Source: an uncultured Chloroflexales bacterium
Lineage (GTDB): Bacteria; Chloroflexota; Chloroflexia; Chloroflexales; Chloroflexaceae
Length of the DNA stretch: 64,000 nt
Assembly: GCA_937902315.1 (NCBI GenBank)
Contig: CALGUG010000002.1
Span: 1 to 64,000, forward strand
Reading direction: 5' to 3'
The translations under genes were made by a program, and so were the position numbers. The notes beneath the pieces are model-generated. The model saw nothing but the letters and a program-made list of their open reading frames with translations. It searched no databases and was not told the origin of the DNA. This document shows, piece by piece, positions 27,059 to 34,788 of the stretch (positions within the stretch are counted from its first letter, which is position 1; each line of letters opens with the position of its first letter).

Positions 27059-28021
27059 ATGCTGAATCTTCATCTACTACGGATCTTTTTGTATGTTGCT
27101 GAGCAAAAGAGCTTTAGTCGCGCGGCAGAGCTCATGTACATCAGCCAGCCCGCCATCTCGCGCGGTGTGCAAGAGCTAGAGCGCCAGCTTCACACCACGC
27201 TGATCGACCGTTCTGGCCCGTGCATCCGCCTCACCGAGGCTGGGACGGTGCTCTTTCGCCACGCTCAGCAGCTGTTTGCGATCGAGCGCTCGGCCGAACG
27301 CGCCCTCTCAGAGTTGAACGACCTCTCTCAGGGCCATCTGGCGATTGGGGCCAGCACAACCATCGGGATTTATCTGCTGCCGCGCCTGCTGGGCGAGTTC
27401 CAGCGTCGCTATCGTGGTTTGAAGCTCTTTCTCGATATCGGCAACACGCTACAGATCCTCGAGCGCCTACATACAACGCCGCTCGATATCGCCTTTGTCG
27501 AGGGGCCAGTGCATGCCGAACAGGTCATCTGCAGCATGTGGCGTAGCGACTTGCTCGTGCCGATCTGCGCTCCCGACCATCATTTGCTGCAAGAACAGGA
27601 GCTGACGGTGCAGATGGCGCTCGCAGAGCCGTTTTTAATTCGCGAGGCTGGCTCGGGCACGCGCGAGGTGATCGAAAGCGAGTTCACCCAAGCCGGTTGG
27701 GAGATGAACATTGCGATGGAGTTGGGTAGCACCGAGGCGATTAAACAGGCCGTTGCAGCCGGGCTAGGTATCTCGATTCTTTCGCGCGCCACGCTCGATC
27801 AAGAGCTTGCCCTCGGGCGTCTTAGCCTGCTGAATCTCCCTGAACTATGTTTTACCCGCAGCTTGATCCAAGTTGAAGTGCGCGACCGACCGCGCAGCCG
27901 TGCCTTGAGCGCTTTTCTCGATTTTATGGCGCAGGAGAGCTCAAGCGTTTCAGCAGATGGGGCGGCTTATGGCTACACTTCTTGGGGGCGCACAATGACA
28001 CCAAAGAGCTGCATCAAATAG
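27059..28021 (+). CDS. LysR-family transcriptional regulator
   Basis: A 320-residue LysR regulator. The N-terminal winged HTH is clear (LRIFLYVAEQKSFSRAAEL, then ISQPAISRGVQELERQL). The two-lobed effector-binding domain (about 90-300) begins GHLAIGASTTIGIYLLPRLL. It most probably controls the divergent YeiH gene in response to a small anion or thiol metabolite, by analogy with YeiE. Its last 49 bp overlap the end of the convergent pentapeptide gene, and the final ~20 residues are low in conservation. Confidence 0.9.
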   Translation: MLNLHLLRIFLYVAEQKSFSRAAELMYISQPAISRGVQELERQLHTTLIDRSGPCIRLTEAGTVLFRHAQQLFAIERSAERALSELNDLSQGHLAIGASTTIGIYLLPRLLGEFQRRYRGLKLFLDIGNTLQILERLHTTPLDIAFVEGPVHAEQVICSMWRSDLLVPICAPDHHLLQEQELTVQMALAEPFLIREAGSGTREVIESEFTQAGWEMNIAMELGSTEAIKQAVAAGLGISILSRATLDQELALGRLSLLNLPELCFTRSLIQVEVRDRPRSRALSAFLDFMAQESSSVSADGAAYGYTSWGRTMTPKSCIK

Positions 28022-28644
28022 AGCGCTTGCTCTTCATCGACGATCGCGCCAACTAAGTTTGCTAGCGAGATTTGTACACCTTGGAGCTGAGAGCCGCGTA
28101 GATCGGCGCCTTTCAGCTTGGCGTTGCGCAAATCGGCTCGCGATAGATCGCAGTTGCGGAAGACCGCGTCCGCCAGATTGCTGCCATCGAAGCTGGCCTC
28201 TTGAAAAGAGCATTGCTCAAAGCGCGCTTGTTTAAAGCTGCTATTCCAGATGCGCGCCAGATTCAGATTGCAGCGATGTACCTGCAGATCTTCCAGATCG
28301 GCATCGATCAATTTGATCCCCAGCATGCGGCTATTGAAGAATGCGTCACGACGAAGGTAGGCTTTCTCTAAGCTGCAATTGGCGAGATCGGAGTTTTCGA
28401 TTCGGCAGTCGAGCAGTTGGGCGCGCAAAAGCTCTGCGGCTTGCAGATGGAGCTTATGGGCTATAACTTGTTCGAGACAGATGTCTTCGGCCTGTTGACC
28501 ATCGAGCCGAGCCTCGTTCCAGCGCTGTTGAAAGCAGTATTCTTCGCTGACGATGCTTTCTTTCTGATCGATCTGCTGCAGTTCGCTTAATTCGATCTGA
28601 GGTTGATCGATCTGACCGCTGCTCGCTCGTTTGCGGGGAGGCAT
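27973..28644 (-). CDS. Pentapeptide-repeat protein
   Basis: A 223-residue protein with A(D/N)LXX-type repeats from about residue 85 on (SDLANCSLEKAYL, NLADAVFRNCDLSRADLRN and AKLKGADLRGSQLQGVQI). These fold as a right-handed quadrilateral beta helix. The N-terminal 80 residues are polar and helical. Function is unknown; some pentapeptide proteins mimic DNA and protect gyrase. The 3' end overlaps the LysR gene by 49 bp in convergent orientation. Confidence 0.85.
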   Translation of the reverse strand: MPPRKRASSGQIDQPQIELSELQQIDQKESIVSEEYCFQQRWNEARLDGQQAEDICLEQVIAHKLHLQAAELLRAQLLDCRIENSDLANCSLEKAYLRRDAFFNSRMLGIKLIDADLEDLQVHRCNLNLARIWNSSFKQARFEQCSFQEASFDGSNLADAVFRNCDLSRADLRNAKLKGADLRGSQLQGVQISLANLVGAIVDEEQALYLMQLFGVIVRPQEV

Positions 28645-28730
28645 ACCACTGCCTTTCTGTACAAACCGGCACAGCCAGGCCGGAAAACGCTTTTCCTCTT
28701 CTGTTTCTATAGCCTACGACCAAATACAAA

Positions 28731-28756
28731 GGGGAGCTGGCCTCGACCAACTCCCC
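28731..28756 (-). terminator. Hairpin downstream of the nucleoside hydrolase gene
   Basis: GGGGAG-C-TGG / CCA-A-CTCCCC hairpin, followed on the minus strand by TTTGTATT. Plausible terminator, weak T run. Confidence 0.5.
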
Positions 28757-28771
28757 AAAGCTCGCTAGCGA

Positions 28772-29659
28772 CTATGTATAAGCCTCGGTCACGGCGAAGA
28801 AGTGATCGAAGAAGGCTTGTGGATCGACTGTGAGCGCAACTTCGTGTTGTCCTTCGGGGTTGGCCTTCCAGGCGGTGTGGCCGCCTAGACGGCTGCTCTC
28901 GATCTCGACCTCCACATCGCCGCGCTCAAAACCGCAGATCGAATCTTCGAAGATCGTTACAGCGGCCAGCGGATCGTGGAAGGTGATATGGGGCGCGCGC
29001 TCGAACCAGACCTCGGCGAAGTCGCGCACCGGCAGCAGCAGGCGCGAGGTAAAGCGCTCGCGCACCTCGTTCGAGTCCATCTTGACCTGCAGCGTCACAT
29101 CGAGCCCGATCGAGCGATGCACGGGCGGCTTAGCACGATAGACAATGGCCGAGGCGTGCGGATCAACGAACGAATTCCACTCCGAAACGGGCGAACGTGG
29201 CATATTGCGCGTGAAGTTGCCGCACATCAGTACCAAGCTCTTGAGCAGGCTGGGAATCTCGGGGTCGATTGAGAAGAGCAGGGCAATATTGGTCATTGGG
29301 CCGATCGCCAGTAGCGTGACTTCGCCTGGATTGGCGCGAATGGTCTGGCGCAAGAACTCGATCGCTTCGCCCTGCGGGAACTTCGTTTCGTGTTCCCAGC
29401 GCCCCAAGGCGGCGGTCTGCGGCGAACGCCCTTGTTTTTGGGGAATCAAGAGCGGCTCGGCCACGCCCGGATAGATCGGAATATCTTTACCGGCGGCTTT
29501 GCAGAGCGCACTGGCTAGTTTGGCGCGCTCGACAGGCTCGCCAGTGACAGTGGTAATACCCAAAAGGTCACACTTGGGCTGAGCGAGCAGATAGGCTAAA
29601 CAGACGGCATCGTCGATATCAGAGCCGATATCGGTGTCAAGCAGGACTTTGGTTGACAT
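28772..29659 (-). CDS. Inosine/uridine-preferring nucleoside hydrolase
   Basis: A 295-residue protein of the nucleoside hydrolase family, which cleaves the N-glycosidic bond of ribonucleosides to free base and ribose for salvage. The N-terminal calcium-binding signature DTDIGSDIDDA (Asp8, Asp13 region) is intact. GITTVTGEPVERAKLA and the LLAIGPMTNIALLF block follow in the usual order. The C-terminal region has the catalytic-face HDPLAA motif (THITFHDPLAAV). Substrate preference within the family cannot be read. It is divergent from rplI, 120 bp away. Confidence 0.92.
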   Translation of the reverse strand: MSTKVLLDTDIGSDIDDAVCLAYLLAQPKCDLLGITTVTGEPVERAKLASALCKAAGKDIPIYPGVAEPLLIPQKQGRSPQTAALGRWEHETKFPQGEAIEFLRQTIRANPGEVTLLAIGPMTNIALLFSIDPEIPSLLKSLVLMCGNFTRNMPRSPVSEWNSFVDPHASAIVYRAKPPVHRSIGLDVTLQVKMDSNEVRERFTSRLLLPVRDFAEVWFERAPHITFHDPLAAVTIFEDSICGFERGDVEVEIESSRLGGHTAWKANPEGQHEVALTVDPQAFFDHFFAVTEAYT

Positions 29660-29779
29660 GGGAATTTCCTATGAATAAATTGACGCGACCTTTGCAGTAT
29701 GGTACCATACATAGCGTTCGCCACCGCCGGGTGGATTGTAACCTTTTGTCTTATTACCGATCTGTTAGGGAGAACTTTC

Positions 29780-30310
29780 GTGGGTACCAAAATGAAAGTG
29801 TTGCTCACCAAAGATGTAGAACATCTTGGGCGGGCAGGCGATTTGAAGGAAGTGAGCGGCGGTTACGGTCGCAATTTCCTCATTCCTCAGGGCCTTGCAG
29901 TACTTGCTACCAAGGGTCAGGTCAAGCAGGCCGAAGAGCGTTTGAAGGCTGAGCGCCGTCGCATTGAGATCGCTCGCCGCGATGCTGAAGCCGTTGCAGC
30001 ACGTTTGACCGGCCAAACCCTGCGCTTTGTGGAGCGCGTAGGCGAGCAAGATCGTCTCTACGGTTCCGTTACCAATGTTGATATTGCCAACAAGATCCAA
30101 GAGCAGCTCTCGATCGAGGTCGACCGCCGCCGCATCGAGTTGGAAGATCCGATCAAGCGTGTTGGTAACTACCCGGTTAAGATTCAGATCGCTGCCGGTG
30201 TTTCGGCTGTTATTAATGTTGTTGTTGAGGGCGAGGGTGGCAGCCCTGAAGCCGCTCCTGCCGAGGCAAGCGAGTCGAGCGAGACGAGCGAAGAGGCCGC
30301 AGCCGAATAA
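29780..30310 (+). CDS. rplI: 50S ribosomal protein L9
   Basis: A bL9 protein of 176 residues as called; it binds domain V of 23S rRNA and extends from the large subunit. The N-terminal domain is unmistakable (KVLLTKDVEHLGRAGDLKEVSGGYGRNFLIP), followed by the long connecting helix and the C-terminal domain (LYGSVTNVDIANKIQEQ). I chose GTG at 29780 because AGGGAG lies 7 nt upstream; the ATG at 29792, which would match the usual MKV start, lacks a binding site. The C-terminal tail (about 25 residues of Ala/Ser/Glu) is an acidic extension beyond the standard length. Confidence 0.95.
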   Translation: MGTKMKVLLTKDVEHLGRAGDLKEVSGGYGRNFLIPQGLAVLATKGQVKQAEERLKAERRRIEIARRDAEAVAARLTGQTLRFVERVGEQDRLYGSVTNVDIANKIQEQLSIEVDRRRIELEDPIKRVGNYPVKIQIAAGVSAVINVVVEGEGGSPEAAPAEASESSETSEEAAAE

Positions 30311-30340
30311 TCCCAAGAAGAAAAATGTTCTTGTGCGAGG

Positions 30341-30367
30341 GCCGTGTTTTTCGAGCACGGCTTTCTG
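30341..30367 (+). terminator. Terminator after rplI
   Basis: GCCGTG / CACGGC stem, then CTTTCTG. Confidence 0.6.
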
Positions 30368-30403
30368 CTTTACAGGAAGCTCTTTTTAACAGCTTTTCGA
30401 TAT

Positions 30404-30499
30404 CATAACGAATCCGTTTAAAGACGCGCATACTCACAACAAACATAGTTGAGTTCCGCACTGTCGAAGTTCAAAGAGCGACAAGCTAAACGGATTCGC
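30404..30499. repeat. Interspersed element A, copy 4
   Basis: Short copy of about 96 bp with termini CGAATCCGTTTA and TAAACGGATTCG. The internal part is reduced. Confidence 0.7.
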
Positions 30500-30503
30500 T
30501 AGC

Positions 30504-30539
30504 AAAAGGGGCGTTCGGAATTTCCGAACACCCCTTTTG
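30504..30539. terminator. Bidirectional terminator between rplI and the SPFH operon
   Basis: AAAAGGGG-C-GTTCGG / CCGAAC-A-CCCCTTTT hairpin with A/T runs on both sides. Confidence 0.75.
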
Positions 30540-30607
30540 TATTGCAGGCTTGTTTGTGTTGATACAAAATCGCTATAGACCTGTGCGAGAACTGAGCGCC
30601 AATCGCA

Positions 30608-31507
30608 TTAGTTTTCGGAAGCAGCGTAGAGCTTAGCGAGCTGCGGGCTATTGCTCGGCATCAGAGTGATCTCGGCTTTGCTATCGATCAACTGTTGCGT
30701 CTCTAAGATCTCGAAGAGCGCCTCGGCGATCTCGGGATCTTTGGCGATCTCTTGCAGAGCAGCGCCAACGATCGAGGGGCGCATCGCTTCGGCCTTTGCG
30801 AACTCGATGGCGGCCTTGCGCTCGGCGGTGCTAGCGATGATGCTCACTTGGTTGGCGCCATCTTGGCGAATGGCCGAGGTGACTTGGCGCAGACGGTTGA
30901 CGACCTTCTCTTCGATTTGGCGGATCATACCGTAGTCGCGGAAGTGTACCTTACGGATGTAGACAGAACCGAGTTTATAGCCCCATTCGCTCGACTTGGG
31001 CGACACTTCATCGCGTACAGCGCGGCTCATGCCGTGGCGGTTTTCCAACATATCGGCCAGCGGCATATTGCTGAGCGAGCGCACCGCTGCGTTGCTGACG
31101 TTGGCTGCCAACGAGCCGTGCGGATCGGCATTTTTAAACAGATAGGCGACCGGATCGCTGATGTACATCTCGTACCAGATACCGATACCCATAGGCGCGC
31201 CCTCTTCGGAGTTGACCGGCTGGCTGCGCAGATAGTTCTGGTCGAGGCGCATATCCAAAACGTGGCGGCGGCCCATCCAAGTGATCAAGAAGGCATCCAA
31301 ACCGAGGGTGAGCGGCAGGAAGTAGAAGCCCGGTTCGCGCAAAACGGCCCGAACCTTACCGAACAGCACATAGACGTGGCAGGTGCCTTCGTAGACGATG
31401 GTGTAAAAGCCCAACAGCCGCAGTATGCCTAAGAACGAAGGAACAAAGATGAAGCAGAGTACGAACGAGATTATCGCGGTTAGGAAAAATGTGATAAGCG
31501 CTTCCAT
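30608..31507 (-). CDS. SPFH/Band 7 domain membrane protein (second of pair)
   Basis: A 299-residue protein with an N-terminal membrane segment (ALITFFLTAIISFVLCFIFV). A Band 7-like domain follows (about 40-200, with GFYFLPLTLGLDAFL and MGIGIWYEMYISDPVAY), then an Ala/Glu-rich helical stretch (STAERKAAIEFAKAEAM). SPFH proteins form large membrane cages that organise proteases or lipid microdomains. It is the second gene of a tight pair with the SPFH gene at 31509-32483 (1 bp apart), so a hetero-oligomer of the HflK/HflC type is likely. Confidence 0.8.
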   Translation of the reverse strand: MEALITFFLTAIISFVLCFIFVPSFLGILRLLGFYTIVYEGTCHVYVLFGKVRAVLREPGFYFLPLTLGLDAFLITWMGRRHVLDMRLDQNYLRSQPVNSEEGAPMGIGIWYEMYISDPVAYLFKNADPHGSLAANVSNAAVRSLSNMPLADMLENRHGMSRAVRDEVSPKSSEWGYKLGSVYIRKVHFRDYGMIRQIEEKVVNRLRQVTSAIRQDGANQVSIIASTAERKAAIEFAKAEAMRPSIVGAALQEIAKDPEIAEALFEILETQQLIDSKAEITLMPSNSPQLAKLYAASEN

Positions 31508-31508
31508 A

Positions 31509-32483
31509 CTACTTCACCTCTTTCACGACGCGCTTGGCGTTGCGGTACAGGCCTAAGCGCACACTGCGCAGATAGGTCTCGATAGCTCCTGGGCCCTGCT
31601 TTTTCAGCTCGGCCAACTGAGCGGCCAGAGCGCGCAGCGGCTCGACCTCGGCTTGGGCTTTGAGTGTTTCGATCTCGACAGCGCGGCGCGACTGCACGAT
31701 CTTTTGATCAGCTGCAGCTTGGGCCAAGCTGATATCGGAAGAAACTTGGTTGTGAGCGGTATTGATCGCTGCGAGCGCCGACTCGACCTCTTCGGGCGGA
31801 TCGATCTCGGTGATCAGCGAGGCGTCGAGAATGATGCCGTAGCGAGCCGCCGACGAACGACATTCGCGATCCATATGCTCGTTGAGGTCGCGCAAGTTTT
31901 TGCGCAAGTCGTTGATCGAGACGCCGGTCACAACACTCGAATCGGGGTCGGCATTATCGTTTCGTTGCGGCGCTTCAAAGTTGGCGATACGCTCGCGCAA
32001 GATCGAAACAAAGTAGCCCATAATGTGCACGACTGGTTTTTTCACGCCAAAGAGATAGGCATAGAGGTTGCGCTCAGAGACTTGGTAGCGAATCTGACCG
32101 CGTAAGCCTACGTTGAGCTGGTCTTTGGTGACCGCCTCAAGTGCCATCCCTTGGTGGTTGGCTTGCGGGTTTTCAAGGTCGGTCGCCATATTGATGGTTT
32201 GGGTCGCGACCGAGACCTTGTGAATGCGTTCCCACGGCCACTTGAAATAGGGGCCACCAGGAGGAATAACCCGCACTTGAGGATAGTTGTACCGCTCTCG
32301 TTCCTCGGGATGCAGAAATTCAGCAGCGGGATCGTCGAGCGTACTCTTGCCAATCCGTTCGGCGCGCCCAAAAATCGTCTTCACGGCACGCTCGTTTTGG
32401 TTGACAGTATAGATGCCAGCGAACAAATAACGAACAAGGAACCAAGCGATAAAACCTGCGATTATTCCTGCGAGTATGGCCAT
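31509..32483 (-). CDS. SPFH/Band 7 domain membrane protein (first of pair)
   Basis: A 324-residue protein. The N-terminus is a single membrane segment (AILAGIIAGFIAWFLVRYL), then YTVNQNERAVKTIFGRAER, the typical start of HflK/stomatin-like Band 7 domains. The C-terminal third is an Ala/Glu/Gln-rich coiled coil (SLAQAAADQKIVQSRRAVEI). ATG 32483 has AGGAG 8 nt upstream; an in-frame ATG six codons earlier lacks one. It is likely to assemble with the following SPFH protein. Confidence 0.85.
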   Translation of the reverse strand: MAILAGIIAGFIAWFLVRYLFAGIYTVNQNERAVKTIFGRAERIGKSTLDDPAAEFLHPEERERYNYPQVRVIPPGGPYFKWPWERIHKVSVATQTINMATDLENPQANHQGMALEAVTKDQLNVGLRGQIRYQVSERNLYAYLFGVKKPVVHIMGYFVSILRERIANFEAPQRNDNADPDSSVVTGVSINDLRKNLRDLNEHMDRECRSSAARYGIILDASLITEIDPPEEVESALAAINTAHNQVSSDISLAQAAADQKIVQSRRAVEIETLKAQAEVEPLRALAAQLAELKKQGPGAIETYLRSVRLGLYRNAKRVVKEVK

Positions 32484-32856
32484 GCTTTTATCTCCTTTCA
32501 AGAGATAGTACGCAAGAAAGCTAAAAAAGTCGCACTACCTCAAGGACGGGCGCTGAACGCTGCGAATTTCCTCCCAAGAGCAGCAAATCCCAAATTGAGG
32601 CTGTCACTATTCTTTGTGTAAGTGTTTTCGAGTTATCGACGCGCGAGTTTGAGCTATCTGATCTGGGCCTTTAGACTGGTTGCTGGGGATATGAGTGACA
32701 AGATCGCCAAAACCTCGTCTTATCATACAATCTCAAAGGCCATCTTGTATAGGCCTTTCAGACGAGCTATTATTACGAGTTTCTCAAATGCGCTTCATTT
32801 TTGGGTTTTCAGGCAGCGAATCAAGCTCGCCTTGGGCCTAACTCTGCTCGTATCGA

Positions 32857-32920
32857 GGCGGAAAGATCGCTAGCTCCCATTCAGTCCTTGGCGCGTCCGC
32901 CTTCGGCTATCAGAGACCTT
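32857..32920 (+). repeat. Interspersed element B, copy 5
   Basis: Forward copy with GGCGGAAAGATC, CTCCCATTCAGTCCTTGG and CGCGTCCGCCTTCGGCTATC. Confidence 0.8.
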
Positions 32921-33081
32921 TCCCCTAACGGACAGGGCTAGCGCCTTCGGCGGTGTGGCCCTTGTATCTTCTCCGCCATTTCGTTGTTTCCTCGAGGTGC
33001 GATGCTTGAAGCTGTGTGAGCGCGCTGTACCTAGCAACGAAGGCAGCGATAGCTCGATGGGCCGAATGGGAGGGCGGCGAA

Positions 33082-33146
33082 CTTGGTAGCCGTAGGCGGA
33101 CGCGCTAGGGAAGGCATGGGAGGGAGAGACCTCGCCGCTAGAGCGA
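33082..33146 (-). repeat. Interspersed element B, copy 6
   Basis: Reverse copy with GGTAGCCGTAGGCGGACGCG, GCATGGGAGGGAG and CTCGCCGC. It faces copy 5. Confidence 0.8.
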
Positions 33147-33148
33147 TA

Positions 33149-33183
33149 GAAAAAGCCCCGCTTGTAAAGAAGCGGGGCTTTTG
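33149..33183. terminator. Terminator of the RND efflux operon
   Basis: AAGCCCCGCTT / AAGCGGGGCTT stem with T runs on both strands. It ends the leftward efflux operon transcript. Confidence 0.85.
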
Positions 33184-33201
33184 TGTATTGTCTGTTTGGG
33201 C

Positions 33202-34749
33202 TTAGGGAGTGCTCAAAATCGTGATATGGCCTCCCATACCTTCGCGTAGGCCCTCTTGCGAGTCGAGCTTGATGCGCACGCTATAGCTGCGAATCGTGCC
33301 GCGCTGTTGGGCGCTGGGCGAGATGTAACGCACGCGGCCCGTAAAGGTCTGGCTCGGCAGAGCGTCGAAGACGATCTCGGTGCGCTGGTTGAGCGCCACC
33401 TTGCCAATATCGGCCTCGTTGATATCGACCTCGAACTCAAGCTCGCTCATATCGATCAGCTGAATGGCCGGTTCGGGCAGAATGCCGCCGCTGGTGTTGA
33501 GCGGGAGCGGCCCAGTTACAGCGCCCTCTTGCAGATTGAGCTGCACCACTGTGCCATCGAAGGGCGCGCGCAGTTCGGCGTATTCGCGGCTGAGCTGGGC
33601 CTGCTGCAGAGCGGCCTCGGCGCGCGCGATGTTGGCGGCAGCAATCTCTTGCGACGACTCGCGCGGGTTAGGGTTGAGGCGCTGGCGAGCGGCTTGGGCG
33701 ATGGCGAGATTGCTTTGGGCGGCTGCCACGGCGTCTTGCTCGGGCGGCCCTTGCACCTTAACCAGCTCGCTGTGGGCCAGCGTGACCTGCTGTTCGGCCT
33801 GAGCGATGCCGGTGACCTCGTTTTGGCGGGCTAGATCGTAGGCGACGCGCGCCTGTTCGACGGCTGTTTCGGCGTTGTGCATAGCCGCTTCGGCCGCGAC
33901 ATAGGCGTTGTAGTAAGCGTTGCGCTCGCTATCGGTCGCTTTGCGCTCGGTGTTGCGCAGGTTGCCTACATCAACATCGCCCACGATCGGCAGATCGACA
34001 CCGACCTCGACATTGACTGGGGGATTGATCGGCACCTTTCCGGTCGATTGTACATACTCCCAATCGCTGCGAGCTTGCGAATAAGCCGCTTGCGCTTGAG
34101 CTAACAGCCCGGCCGCCTGATGCATTTGCAGTTCGGCCTCGGTTTTGGCGGCCGAGAGCGTATTGCGCACGGTCTCGAGGTTCTGTTCGGCTTGGCTGAG
34201 CAAAGCTTGGGCCTGACGGGTGTTTTGCTCGGTTAGATGCTGCGCTTGGGCCACACCGATCTGGGCCAGTTGGATATTGGCGTTGGCCGCTTGAATGTCG
34301 GCAGGGTTGGGCGCCTCGTTGAGCGCGCTCTGGGCGGCACGGGCGGCCCGCAGATCGGCTTGGGCTTGAAGAATCGCAGTGTCGAACGGGCGGGGATCGA
34401 GGATAGCCAGCAGTTGGCCTTTGGTCACCACATCGCCTTCCGACACATAGACCTCGCTGACACGTCCGGCCACCAGGAAGGACAGTTGGACGTTGCGCAC
34501 CGCGCGCAGATAGCCCGTGCCGCTCACCCGATTGCGAGACGCGATGCTGGTCGGGCTAGGTGCCACTTGGCTCTCTGCACTGCTGGCGGTCGCGCTTGGG
34601 CTTGGCTCAACTTGGGCGACGGCGTTGGGGGGCAAAATAATTGTATCGGAACCACTGCGCTCGTTGGCTGAAAGCGCACAGGCGCTGAGTGCGATCAAAC
34701 AAGCCAAGCAGCTCAGCCAGTGGATTCGTGAAGATTTTCGTGAAGACAT
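33202..34749 (-). CDS. RND efflux periplasmic adaptor (HlyD/AcrA type) lipoprotein
   Basis: A 515-residue adaptor. A lipoprotein signal is present (SCLACLIALSAC, with Cys24 as lipidation site). Next come the lipoyl half-motif (GYLRAVRNVQLSFLVAGRV, then VSEGDVVTKGQLLAILD), a very long Ala/Gln-rich coiled-coil hairpin (about 115-380), the second lipoyl half (RAPFDGTVVQLNLQEGAV) and a beta-barrel domain. It links the inner-membrane pump to the cell envelope; Chloroflexota are mostly monoderm, so a full tripartite pump is uncertain. It is 39 bp downstream of the pump gene. Confidence 0.9.
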   Translation of the reverse strand: MSSRKSSRIHWLSCLACLIALSACALSANERSGSDTIILPPNAVAQVEPSPSATASSAESQVAPSPTSIASRNRVSGTGYLRAVRNVQLSFLVAGRVSEVYVSEGDVVTKGQLLAILDPRPFDTAILQAQADLRAARAAQSALNEAPNPADIQAANANIQLAQIGVAQAQHLTEQNTRQAQALLSQAEQNLETVRNTLSAAKTEAELQMHQAAGLLAQAQAAYSQARSDWEYVQSTGKVPINPPVNVEVGVDLPIVGDVDVGNLRNTERKATDSERNAYYNAYVAAEAAMHNAETAVEQARVAYDLARQNEVTGIAQAEQQVTLAHSELVKVQGPPEQDAVAAAQSNLAIAQAARQRLNPNPRESSQEIAAANIARAEAALQQAQLSREYAELRAPFDGTVVQLNLQEGAVTGPLPLNTSGGILPEPAIQLIDMSELEFEVDINEADIGKVALNQRTEIVFDALPSQTFTGRVRYISPSAQQRGTIRSYSVRIKLDSQEGLREGMGGHITILSTP

Positions 34750-34788
34750 ACAACCTCCTTGCAGCCTAATAGCTTATCTGATCTTCAG

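Larger units (their letters stand above)
32484..33201. other. 718-bp intergenic region with paired B elements
   Basis: No credible gene; a short open frame at 32622-32873 has no family support and no good ribosome binding site. The region holds B copies in opposite orientation at about 32857-32920 and 33082-33146 and a terminator at 33149-33183. The inverted pair flanks about 160 bp of unassigned sequence. Confidence 0.6.

Noticed and set aside
28976..29272. Open frames opposite the nucleoside hydrolase
   Set aside because: Shadow frames; the minus-strand gene has a full family signature.
32622..32873. An 83-codon + frame in the 32.5-33.2 kb gap
   Set aside because: No family, poor start context, and its end runs into an interspersed element.
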